Assembly (NCBI RefSeq): GCF_900232995.1
Contig: NZ_OCVX01000004.1
Location: 132,514-196,513 of the forward strand
DNA: 64,000 bases
Direction of reading: 5' to 3'
Origin: Mycobacterium simulans
GTDB taxonomy: Bacteria; Actinomycetota; Actinomycetes; Mycobacteriales; Mycobacteriaceae
The position numbers and the translations under genes were made by a program. Below are positions 55,701 to 64,000 of the stretch, piece after piece. The notes below the pieces were generated by a model. The model had not been told where the DNA came from and did no database searches. It saw nothing but the letters and a program-made list of their open reading frames with translations. Position 1 is the first letter of the stretch. Each line of letters starts with the position of its first letter.

Positions 55701-56363
55701 TCCCCCGGCAGCCAGCACGGTGACCACCATGGCGTCGGCCTCACCGAGTCGTTCCAGCAGCTGCGGTTCGGCGGTCCGCAGCGACGCACAATACACCGGC
55801 AGTGGACGCGCGCCCGCGTCTTCGATCGCCTGACACAGCGCCTCGACGTAGGCGGTATTGCCCGCCAAGTGCTGCGCGCGGTAATAGAGGACGGCGATCG
55901 TCGGGCCGTCGGCGTCGCCGGTCTGCGGCCGCGCCAGCTCACCCCAGGTCGGGGTCAACACCGGCGGAGTGAATCCAAAGCCGGTCATTAGCACGGTGTC
56001 CGACAGGAAGGCGTGCAGTTGGCGCAGGTTTTCCACGCCGCCGTGGGCCAGGTAGATGTGGGCCTGCACCGCGATGCCGGCCGCAACCGTGGAGAGATCG
56101 GTCAACTCGGCGTCTGTCGCTTGCTCACCGCTGACCAGAACTGTCGGCACGCCGCTGGCCAGAACGGCGTCGATGCCGCTCTGCCAGGCGCGGTAGCCGC
56201 CGAGAATCCGCACCACCACGATCGACGAGTCGGCCAGCAGGTCGGTGAGTCCCAGGTTCGACAGTCGCGACGGGTTGGCCCATCGATAGCCTTTCCCGCT
56301 GGCGCGCGCACTGATCAGGTCGGTGTCGGACGTCGACAACAGCAGGATGGTCGGCTCGGCCAC
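52776..56363 (-). CDS. cobN: Cobaltochelatase subunit CobN
   Basis: The gene encodes 1195 residues (M. tuberculosis CobN 1194). It is a large CobN/Mg-chelatase H-subunit protein with VLYYRAQHLAGNTAYVEALC near 190, AVVHLGKHGNLEWLPGK near 520, and GLSVWGTSAMRTAGDDIAEV near 850. The C-terminal NPRWMAAMRRHGYKGAFEMA and DYLFGYDATAGV are typical of the family. With CobS and CobT it inserts cobalt into hydrogenobyrinic acid a,c-diamide in aerobic B12 synthesis. The C-terminus ends next to a 68-bp palindrome. It marks the right end of the block shared with M. tuberculosis; the genes after it are not those of H37Rv. Confidence 0.95.
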   Translation of the reverse strand: MAEPTILLLSTSDTDLISARASGKGYRWANPSRLSNLGLTDLLADSSIVVVRILGGYRAWQSGIDAVLASGVPTVLVSGEQATDAELTDLSTVAAGIAVQAHIYLAHGGVENLRQLHAFLSDTVLMTGFGFTPPVLTPTWGELARPQTGDADGPTIAVLYYRAQHLAGNTAYVEALCQAIEDAGARPLPVYCASLRTAEPQLLERLGEADAMVVTVLAAGGVKPAAASAGGDDDSWNVEHLAALDIPILQGLCLTSPRGQWCDNDDGLSPLDVASQVAVPEFDGRIITVPFSFKEIDDDGLISYVADPERCARVAGLAVRHAQLRHIAPADKRVALVFSAYPTKHARIGNAVGLDTPASAIALLRAMRESGYQVGDVPGVDAADGDALIHALIERGGQDPDWLTEGQLAGNPIRVSAKDYRNWFETLPAELTAAVQAHWGPPPGDLFVDRSNDPDGEIVIAALQAGNVVLMVQPPRGFGENPVAIYHDPDLPPSHHYLAAYHWLDAGFPSSFQAHAVVHLGKHGNLEWLPGKTLGMSASCGSDAALGNLPLIYPFLVNDPGEGTQAKRRAHAILVDHLIPPMARAETYGDIARLEQLLDEHANVAALDPAKLPAIRQQIWTLIRAAKMDHDLGLTERPEEDSFDDMLLHVDGWLCEIKDVQIRDGLHILGQKPTGEAELDLVLAILRARQLFAGQHALPGLRQALGLAEDGTDDRAAVDRVEGVARELVASLQATGWHPDAAAGITDNADVAAVLRFAATEVVPRLAGTASEIDQILRALDGRFIVAGPSGSPLRGLINVLPTGRNFYSVDPKAVPSRLAWEAGVALADSLLHRYRDDHGQWPQSVGLSVWGTSAMRTAGDDIAEVLALLGVRPVWDDASRRVVDLAPIPLAELGRPRIDVTVRISGFFRDAFPHVVTMLDDAVRLVADLDEPADDNYVRAHAQADLAQHGDQRRATTRIFGSKPGTYGAGLLQLIDSRNWRDDADLAQVYTAWGGFAYGRDLDGREAIDDMNRQYRRIAVAAKNTDTREHDIADSDDYFQYHGGMVATVRALTGQAPAAYIGDNTRPDAIRTRTLSEETTRVFRARVVNPRWMAAMRRHGYKGAFEMAATVDYLFGYDATAGVMADWMYEQLTERYVLDPENRKFMTESNPWALHGMAERLLEAASRGMWAQPHADTLDGLRRALLETEGDLEG

Positions 56364-56828
56364 TTGTTATTCGTACCGCAGTGCCGTGGGGCCACACATC
56401 ATGGGTAGCGTGAGGCAACGAATCCGCCGCCCGCCAATCCTTTACCGAGTTCCGGGAAATCGTCGAATCCCAACTTGGGCCACATCGCAACGTATGCGCC
56501 GCAAAGCATGCCGTGCTCGGATACACAGACAGCGTTCGTCTGGAGAACCACGGACGCGGTATCCACTTCTCCGCGATCATGCCGACCTTGACCAACACCG
56601 AGATGATTGCCGGGGTCGGACACGCGCGGGCTTCAAGAACGCCGGGGCCAGCAGACGTTACCAAAAGAGATTTGACAGAGAAGGAGCCGCGTTCGGTCTC
56701 CGCTCTGGAATTGCGCCCATCCCGCATACAATATGGACGCCGTCAAAGCGGAGCCGCTTCAGGAAACGTCAATACCGGCCCCGGGACGCCACCCCTGGAA
56801 ATCAAAGAAGAGCGAGCCACCCTTCCTG
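56364..56828. other. Region between cobN and the aminotransferase
   Basis: This holds a short-chain dehydrogenase fragment (56492-56640) and otherwise no recognisable gene. An open frame continues from 56733 into the aminotransferase, but its first 32 residues (DAVKAEPLQETSIPAPG) have no family match. Promoters for the leftward cobN and rightward aminotransferase should be here. Confidence 0.6.
56492..56640 (+). pseudogene. Short-chain dehydrogenase (SDR) remnant
   Basis: One frame reads VCAAKHAVLGYTDSVRLENH, then GRGIHFSAIMPTLTNTEMIA and GVGHAR. This is the active-site helix to substrate-loop part of a classical SDR (YCASKHAVxG, then VxPTxTNTEM). The catalytic Tyr is replaced by Val in this frame, probably by a one-base deletion. 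No N-terminal nucleotide-binding part or C-terminus exists here. Confidence 0.7.
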
Positions 56829-58001
56829 ATGATAGCTTCGCGTTTAAGACCTTATGCGACCCATGTTTGCGGCGAGATGTCGGCATTGGCCGCGCGCATC
56901 GGCGCAATTAACCTGGGCCAAGGTTTCCCTGACGAAGACGGGCCACCGGCAATGCTGCAGGCCGCCCAGCAAGCAATGGCCGACGGGCTCAACCAATACC
57001 CGCCGCTGCTCGGGATCGCGCCGCTTCGCGAGGCCATCGCTGCTGACCGTGAGCGCAGATACGGCACCAGTTTCGACCCCGAGTCCGAGGTACTGGTCAC
57101 GGTGGGCGCCACCGAAGCCATCGCCGCAATTGCGCTCGGCCTTTTAGAACCGGGATCGGAATTGCTCGCAATCGAGCCGTGCTACGACGCGTATCCGGCG
57201 GTTGCCGCGATGGCCGGTGTTCGTCTGAAGACAGTCCCATTGGTCACCGATGGCCGCGGATTCGCACTCGATCTCGACGCACTGCGCCTCGCCGTTACCC
57301 GGCATACGGCGGCGATCATTGTGAACTCGCCGCATAACCCAACCGGCGCCGTATTACGTCGGGATGAGCTAGAGGCGATCGCCGAGCTTGCCATTGAATA
57401 CGACATTCTCGTCATAACCGACGAGGTCTACGAGTGCCTTACGTACGACTCCGTCCAGCACGTGCCGTTGGGAGCCCTGCCAGGCATGCGGGATCGAACG
57501 CTGACGGTCTCAAGTGCGTCCAAGATGTTCAACTGCACGGGTTGGAGGACGGGTTGGGTGTGCGGAAACGCTAAACTCATTGCCGCAGTACGCTCTGCCA
57601 AACAGTATCTAAGCTATGTCGGCGCAGCGGTGTTCCAGCCGGCCGTGGCACTCGCTCTGAACACACAACAGGCATGGGTGGAAGAGTCACGTCGGTCACT
57701 GCAATCACGCCGTGATCGGCTGGCCGCAGGCCTCGCCAAGATAGGCTTTGATGTACGCCACTCCAGCGGCACCTTCTTTTTGTGTGCGGACCCCACACCG
57801 CTCGGGTTCACCGACAGTGGGTCTTTCTGCGCCGACGTGCCCCACCGCGCGGGAGTGGCAGCGATTCCCTTGTCGGCGTTTTGTATCACCGACGGTGATC
57901 GGTTCAAGGCCTGGAATCATCTGGCGCGACTCACGTTTTGTAAGCGTGAAGACACACTCGACGAGGCCCTGCGCCGGCTAGCGGTGTTAACTGCCAGTTG
58001 A
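56829..58001 (+). CDS. Class I PLP aminotransferase (Rv0858c-like)
   Basis: ATG at 56829 gives 390 residues, beginning MIASRLRPYATHVCGEMSAL as in Rv0858c; the frame is open for 32 residues upstream but without similarity. Fold-type I features are AINLGQGFPDEDGPPAML, TVGATEAIAAIALGLLEPGS, NSPHNPTGAVL (substrate and PLP binding), ITDEVYECL, and SSASKMFNCTGWRTGW with the Schiff-base Lys. The Arg near the C-terminus in RLTFCKRED binds the carboxylate. Such enzymes include N-succinyldiaminopimelate and methionine aminotransferases. It directly precedes a KSQ-type PKS on the same strand (270 bases), so it may serve that pathway rather than lysine synthesis. Confidence 0.85.
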   Translation: MIASRLRPYATHVCGEMSALAARIGAINLGQGFPDEDGPPAMLQAAQQAMADGLNQYPPLLGIAPLREAIAADRERRYGTSFDPESEVLVTVGATEAIAAIALGLLEPGSELLAIEPCYDAYPAVAAMAGVRLKTVPLVTDGRGFALDLDALRLAVTRHTAAIIVNSPHNPTGAVLRRDELEAIAELAIEYDILVITDEVYECLTYDSVQHVPLGALPGMRDRTLTVSSASKMFNCTGWRTGWVCGNAKLIAAVRSAKQYLSYVGAAVFQPAVALALNTQQAWVEESRRSLQSRRDRLAAGLAKIGFDVRHSSGTFFLCADPTPLGFTDSGSFCADVPHRAGVAAIPLSAFCITDGDRFKAWNHLARLTFCKREDTLDEALRRLAVLTAS

Positions 58002-58270
58002 TCCGGCGCGGGCCTGCCGCCATTCCAGCGCACGGCTCAGAACGTTGATACAGTACGGGATCGGCGACGGTTCGCGCGTCAATAGTGTTGCCAGGCAGGC
58101 GTCTTGGCGCCTTGCAGGGACAAGTGCCGTGGCCCGATGCGCCTCGATACGGTCGGCGTCGGTGACCGGATTGGCCCGCCATCGGCAGTACGGGTGGCGA
58201 GCAATTTCGGTCGATTTCGGGTTACCCGAAACCACACCATCGGATAGCGTGATGCAGGCAAGTGAAGAAG

Positions 58271-61200
58271 ATGCGCAATTGTTCGGGGAGCGCCGTGAAT
58301 ATCGCGGGAGATGCCGTTGAGATCGCAATCATCGGGCTGTCGTGTCGCGTTTCGGGGGCGTCGAATCCGGCCGAATTCTGGCAGTTGATCAGTGAGGGGC
58401 ATAGCCGCGTCTCTGGCAATTCAGCGCATCGACGTCGCAGTTCTGCCACTTCTTTCGGATCCGATCCTCCAGCCCTAGCTTTTGCTGCATGTCTTGAGGA
58501 TGCGCTGGGTTTCGATGCGGCTTTCTTTGGGATCTCTGACAGCGAAGCCGAACACATGGATCCCCAACAGCGGCTTGCTCTAGAACTTGCCTGGGCTGCC
58601 CTAGAAGACGCGGGCATCATTCCTGAGGATATTGCTGGAAGCTCCGTGGGGCTGTTCGTCGGTGCGATGCGCGATGACTTCGCTGCTCTTATGTCGAGCT
58701 ACCCTGCTGCGCCAACCGCACGAACTGCGCTGGGATCTCTTCGGTCCGTTATCGCCGGACGAATTTCTCACTTCTTTGGGTTTTCTGGTCCCAGTCTGGT
58801 CGTTGACACTGGGCAGTCGTCATCGTTGGCGGCGATCAGTTTGGCTATCGATAGCCTCCGCAAAGGCGAATGCGAGCTGGCGCTAGCAGGTGGAGTCCAT
58901 CTCAATCTCGACCCGTACGCGGGCAGGTCTGTCGCTGAACTCGGTGTGCTGTCGCCTGACGGAATATGCCGTCCATTCGATGAACGAGCTAACGGCTATG
59001 TGCGCGGCGAGGGCGGCGGCTTTGTTGTACTCAAAAGACTTTCCAGTGCGAAGCAGCAAAGCATTTACTGCCACGTGCTCGGCGGCGCTGTCGTCAACGA
59101 AGGTATTCGGCCAGGCTTGATTACGCCTGACGCCGAGGCACATACATCGTTGCTTCGTGCCGCATTGGCAGCTGCGTCGGTGGAACCCTCGGTGGTCGGG
59201 TACGTCGAAACGCATGGAACGGGCACCCCGGCAGGTGACGTCGCCGAAGCGCAATCGATAATTTCGGCGTATTGCGCTGACGACTCCCGGCAGGATTCTC
59301 CGTTAGTAATCGGGTCTTGCAAACCCAATGTGGGCCACCTTGAAGCCGCTGCCGGCGTCATTGGCGTCATCAAGGTCGCTCTTGCGTTAAAGCATGGTCT
59401 GCTGCCGCCCACCCTTAACTTTCACTCCCCCAACACGGCTTTGGCGCCTTACGTGTCGAGCGTGCAGGTGCTGGGTCACGCAAGCGAATGGGCGGAAGGA
59501 CGCCATCCGCGTACCGCGGCGGTGTCCTCATTCGGGATCAGCGGCACCAACGCCCACCTGATCCTTCAACAAGCGCCACCACCCCTAGCAGCATCCGCGG
59601 TGCGGGATGTACCGGTCAGCGATGGGTCTGCGGGCAGTACCTACATCCCGCTAAGTTTGTGGCCGGTTTCAGCGCGGACCCCGACGGCGTTGGCCGCCTA
59701 CGCCGATCGTCTTTGCCGGTATCTGACCCAACACCCTGAGGTGGATCTGACCGATCTGGCCTTCAGTCTGGCCACGACCCGGACCCAGCATCCTTACCGG
59801 GCTGTGCTGAGCGCTCCTGCGGTTACCGAGGATCCCCGCCAAGACTTGCTGGCAGGGTTAGAAGCGTTGAGCAACAATGGATTTCACCCGCACTTGGTCC
59901 AGCATCAGGTAACTCAGCGCGACGCGAAAGTCGTGTTCATTTTCCCCGGCCAAGGCGCTCAACACCCTGGCATGGGCGCGGGGCTTTACCAGCAGCACAG
60001 CGTTTTCGCGGCCGCGGTCGACGCCTGTAATGAGGCGTTGAGATCGTATACCGGTTGGTCGGTGCGCGAGGTCATCACTCAGCAGGCGGGTGCGGTGGGG
60101 CTGGATCGGGTGGACGTGGTCCAGCCGGTGCTGTTTACGGTGATGGTGTCGCTGGCTCAGACACTGATCAGTTACGGGATTACCCCAGATGCGGTGATCG
60201 GGCATTCCCAGGGCGAGATCGCCGCGGCTTATATCGCTGGGGTGTTGAGTCTGCACGATGCCGCAAAGGTTGTGGCACTTCGTAGTCGAGCTTTAACACA
60301 GTTGTCCGGCGCGGGGGCCATGGCCTCGGTGTTGTTGCCCGCCGACCAGCTGCGGCAACGTCTGGCACCCTGGGCCGATCGGTTGAGCGTCGCTGCGGTC
60401 AACGGCCCGGCCCAGACCGTTATCAGCGGCGATCCTGAAGCGGTCGAGCAGTTTATCGCTGCTTGTGAGGCTGACGACCTGCAGGTCCGGTCGCTAGCGG
60501 TGGATTATGCGTCGCATGGTGCTCAGGTTGAATCTCTCCGCGAACAGCTTTTGGCGGACTTAGCCGGGCTGACGCCGCAACCCGGACAGATCCCGCTGTA
60601 CTCGACCGTCGAGAGCGCGTTGTCTGCTGATCCGCTCAATACCACCGCCATGGACGGCGATTACTGGTATCGCAATCTGCGTCAATCCGTGCGCCTAGCC
60701 GACAGTGTGGCGGGTGTGTTGGCTACGGATGCGTGCACGGTTGTCGAGTTGTCTCCGCATCCGGGGTTGGCCCCAGCGATCACCGACACTGTCACTGCCA
60801 ACGGGCGGGCGGGTTCGACGGTGATCACCACGCTGCACCGGGACCAGCCTGACCTTGACGCCCTGACGATCGCGTTGGCCCGATTGCACAGTCATGGTCA
60901 CAGCCCGGCCTGGCGGGCGATTTACCCCCAAGCCCGCACTATCGGGCTGCCGACCTACCCCTTCCAACACCGCCGTTACTGGCACACCCCGCTGGTGACA
61001 GAGATGACGTCACCGCCGTCGTTCCGGACCAACGACCGCACCACCACGACCTCGATCTCTAATCCACTGACCACACAACTAGCCGGCCAAACCCCCGAAG
61101 ACCAACGAGCCACCGTGACAGCTCTGGTGGTCAACGCCACCGCCGCGGTGCTGGCCCGCCCCGACCCCACCACGATCGATCCCGCCACCGCCTTCAAAGA

Positions 61201-62575
61201 CCTCGGTGTCGATTCGGTAATCGCGCTGGACCTACGCGACGCACTGACCCCACACACCGGCCTGACCTTGCCCTCGACCCTGGTCTTCGACCACCCCACC
61301 CCCACCGCCCTCGCCGGATACCTACTGGAGCAACTCACCGGTACCTCCGACGCCTCGATCCCGGTACGCGCCCTGGCGGCACCTGCCGTGGATGACCCCA
61401 TCGTGGTCGTCGGTATGGCGTGCCGGTTCCCCGGCGGGGTGGACTCCCCCGCGGCGTTGTGGGACGTGGTGAGCAGCGGTAGCGACGCGATGGGCAGCTT
61501 CCCCACCGACCGTGGCTGGAATCTGGCCGAGTTGTTTGACTCCGACCCCGACGCGGTGGGCAAGACCTACACCAGCCACGGAGCCTTTCTGCCTACCGCC
61601 GCCGAATTCGATGCCGAATTCTTCGGAATCTCACCGCGGGAAGCCCAAGCGATTGATCCTCAGCAGCGACTGCTACTCGAGATCTGTTGGGAGGCATTGG
61701 AAACCGCGGGTATCGACCCAACCGGGCTGGTCGGCACCGACACCGGGGTGTTCGCCGGGACGTGGGCGCAGCCCTACGGCGACGCCGACTCCGACGGCGC
61801 AGAGGGCTACGCGATGACCGGCGGGGCCACCAGCGTGGCCTCGGGGCGGGTGGCCTATGCGTTGGGCCTGCAGGGCCCGGCGATCACGGTGGACACCGCG
61901 TGTTCGTCGTCGTTGGTCGCTACCCATCTGGCATGTCAATCCCTGCGCAACGGCGAATCCAGCTTGGCGCTCGCCGGTGGTGTGACGATCATGACCACAC
62001 CGGTGATATTCACCGAGTTCGCACGCCAACGCGGGCTCGCCGTCGACGGACGGTGTAAAGCGTTCGCCGCCGCCGCCGACGGCACCGGCTGGGGCGAAGG
62101 CGCCGGCGTGGTCGTGCTCGAACGGCTCAGCGACGCCAGCCGCCACCACCACCCGATACTGGCCGTCATCGCGGGCTCAGCGGTCAACCAAGACGGCGCC
62201 TCCAACGGGCTCACTGCCCCCAACGGGCCGGCCCAGCAACGCGTCATCGCGCAAGCCGTCGCCAACGCCGGCATCGGACTCGACCAGGTCGACGCGGTGG
62301 AGGCCCACGGAACCGGCACTACCTTGGGCGATCCGATCGAGGCCGGCGCGCTGATCGCCACCTACGGCGCACACCGTAACTCGGAGCATCCCTTGTGGCT
62401 GGGATCGATCAAATCCAACCTGGGCCACACCCAAGCCGCCGCGGGAGCAGCCGGGCTAATCAAAATGATCGTCGCCTTGCAGCACGAGGTGCTGCCGTCG
62501 ACCTTGCATGTGGATCGTCCCAGCCCGCACGTCGACTGGTCAGCCGGTACCGTGCGGCTGCTCACCGAACCCATC
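58271..62575 (+). CDS. Modular type I PKS with KSQ loading module (3' end lost at junction)
   Basis: The start is ATG 58271 or GTG 58295 (GGGGAG precedes the latter); both are in frame. Loading module: KS about 10-430 with VDTGQSSSL, where Gln182 replaces the catalytic Cys, while both His (VETHGTGT, NVGHLEAAAG) are kept. An AT follows with GHSQGEIAAAY near 643 and DYASHG near 746 (methylmalonyl type), then an ACP with GVDSVIAL near 980. Module 1 begins near 1041 (IVVVGMACRFPGG), with KS Cys in VDTACSSSLVAT near 1207, and runs to TVRLLTEP near 1434. There the sequence flips strand. KSQ domains decarboxylate the ACP-bound unit, so a propionyl starter is predicted. The product is unknown. Confidence 0.85.
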
Positions 62576-62600
62576 AGCCGTGGTGGCCAACGAAAACCCC
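62560..62600. other. Head-to-head PKS junction, probable chimeric join
   Basis: The plus-strand KS reading TVRLLTEP should continue PQPWP, but the frame becomes nonsense just after ACCGAACCC at about 62573. From about 62590 onwards only the minus strand encodes PKS sequence, entering at the KS-AT linker (DVGFSLATT). Two homologous KS domains therefore meet tail to tail. Confidence 0.8.
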
Positions 62601-63960
62601 ACATCGGCGGCATCCAACCCGGGATGCTGCCCCAGATACGAGCCCAACCGGGCCGCCTGCGCTGTCAGCCCGGTCTCGGTCTTAGCCGACACCAGCCACG
62701 GCAGCACCGAACCCGACACATCCACCGGGACGCTTTGGACCTCACCGTCGGCGGGCAGCTCCGAAGCGGGGGGCTGCTCGAGGATCAGGTGGGCGTTGGT
62801 GCCCGAAATACCGAACGAGGACACCGCGGCCCGGCGGGTCCGCCCGTTGGGCGGCCAGGGCTGGGCCTGAGTCAGCAACGACACCGCACCGGCCGACCAA
62901 TCCACATGCGGGGACGGCTCATCGACATGCAAGGTCTGTGGCAACACCCCATGACGCAACGCCTGGATCATCTTGATCACCCCGGCCACCCCCGCCGCGG
63001 CCTGGGTATGGCCGATGTTGGACTTGACCGACCCCAACCACAGCGGCCGATCCGCCGGGCGGTCCTGCCCATACGTGGCCAAGATGGCGTGGGCCTCAAT
63101 CGGATCCCCCAACACCGTGCCGGTGCCATGGGCCTCCACCACATCCACATCCGCAGGCCCCATCCCCGCGCTGGCCAGCGCCGCGGCGATCACCCGCTCC
63201 TGCGAGGGCCCGTTAGGGGCGGTCAACCCGTTAGAGGCCCCGTCCTGATTGACCGCACTCCCGCGGATCACCGCCAACACCTCATGCCCGTTGCGGCGGG
63301 CATCAGAAAGCCGCTCCACCAACACCAGGCCCGCACCCTCGGCAAACCCCGTCCCATCCGCCCCAGCAGCGAACGACTTACACCGCCCATCCACCGACAG
63401 CCCCCGCTGCCGGGAAAACTCCACAAAAATCCTCGGGGTGGCCATCACCGTCACCCCACCGGCCAACGCCAACGAACACTCCCCAGCCCGCAACGCCGCA
63501 CACGCCTGATGCAACGCCACCAACGACGACGAACACGCCGTATCCACCGTCACCGCCGGCCCGCCCAACCCGAACACATACGCGATCCGACCCGAGACCA
63601 CACTGGCCTCGGTGCCGGTCAGCAGATAACCCTCCACCTCAGCCCCGCCCACAACCCCGTACTGGGAGGAATACGCCCCCGCGAACACCCCAATATCACT
63701 GCCGCGCACCGACCGCGGATCAATCCCGGCCGACTCAAAGGTCTCCCACGCCGTCTCCAACAACACCCGCTGCTGAGGATCCATCGCCAACGCCTCACGC
63801 GGAGAAATCCCGAAAAACCCCGCATCAAAATCGGCCACACCCTCAACAAACCCCCCCATCCGGGTATACGACGCCCCCACCCGGTCAGGATCGGGATCAT
63901 AAAGACCCTCCACATCCCAACCCCGATCGGTCGGGAACCCCGAGATCACATCCCGACCCC
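62590..63960 (-). CDS. PKS ketosynthase domain fragment (inverted, both ends truncated)
   Basis: The minus strand encodes about 457 residues of a modular KS. It runs from GRDVISGFPTDRGWDVEGLY through VDTACSSSLVALHQACAALR (active Cys), VVEAHGTGTVLGDP and SNIGHTQAAAGVAG to GISGTNAHLILEQPPASELP and the linker ARLGSYLGQHPGLDAADVGF. All catalytic residues are present. The start upstream of about 63960 is replaced by adapter sequence and the AT domain is lost at the 62.58 kb junction. The linker (DVGFSLATT) resembles that of the KSQ PKS (DLAFSLATT), so it may be another module of the same cluster joined wrongly. An open frame reaching 63994 includes adapter-encoded residues (QMCIRVRG) that are not biological. 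Confidence 0.8.
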
Positions 63961-63961
63961 T

Positions 63962-63991
63962 GACCCTTATACACATCTGACGCTGCCGACG
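63962..63991. other. Nextera transposase adapter sequence
   Basis: From 63966 the bases CTTATACACATCTGACGCTG and then CCGACG match the Illumina Nextera read-2 mosaic-end read-through sequence; the first bases are slightly corrupted. This is library DNA, not genome. Confidence 0.92.
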
Positions 63992-64000
63992 CACCCCACC

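Noticed and set aside
63960..63994. An N-terminal extension of the minus-strand PKS fragment starting MRRQRQMCIRVRG
   Set aside because: It is the translation of the Nextera adapter, not a protein start.

Overview
The window is mycobacterial, most likely from a slow-growing non-tuberculous Mycobacterium. The evidence is high GC, PE/PPE and PE_PGRS genes, a type VII (ESX) secretion locus, and several blocks whose gene content and order match what I remember of M. tuberculosis H37Rv: Rv2038c-Rv2041c, Rv2047c-Rv2054 including pks12 and rbpA, Rv2061c-cobN, and an Rv0600c-Rv0604-like set. No database search was run, so all family names rest on motif recognition and gene order.

Layout. (1) 1-950: a PPE68-like gene running off the left edge, preceded by its PE partner. 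(2) 1-9.3 kb: an accessory block between that PE/PPE pair and the ESX core. It holds a vapB antitoxin with a broken vapC, a small exported protein, a chromate operon (chrB halves plus chrA), lpqO, an OmpR-type two-component system, and a graveyard of P-type ATPase, MFS and VapC fragments. A repeated GGCTTCAT-N3-GGCTTCAT box precedes the exported protein, lpqO and the two-component system in the same orientation. (3) 9.3-25.2 kb: ESX genes eccA-eccB-eccC (minus strand). Divergent to them is a plus-strand unit made of an EspC-like protein, a DUF4226-like protein with an AT-rich C-terminal domain, and a small membrane protein that looks like an immunity protein. Next come an EspE-like/EspK-like/membrane-protein operon and divergent YbaB-like (EspL-like) and helical proteins. 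(4) 25.2-29.3 kb: a sugar-type ABC importer. (5) 29.5-30.3 kb: a PE_PGRS gene. (6) 30.4-45.5 kb: an Rv2047c homolog and a two-module Pks12, the mycoketide synthase. (7) 45.7-56.4 kb: housekeeping genes (Rv2049c homolog, rbpA, ppm1 and lnt as separate genes, an amidohydrolase, fxsA, a dienelactone hydrolase, a PPOX-fold protein, cobN). (8) 56.4-64 kb: a short-chain dehydrogenase remnant, an aminotransferase, and the start of a modular PKS whose first KS has Gln instead of the catalytic Cys (a KSQ loading module).

The most interesting biology is the toxin/immunity-like module inside the ESX locus and the KSQ-primed PKS next to an aminotransferase.

Sequence quality matters here. Two stretches (about 21.63-21.86 kb and 29.74-29.87 kb) are nearly pure C/G runs that break reading frames in GC-rich repeat genes. 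The PKS at the right end flips strand at about 62.58 kb inside a KS domain. Near 63.97 kb there is a match to the Nextera transposase adapter. The right end should be treated as misassembled until checked.
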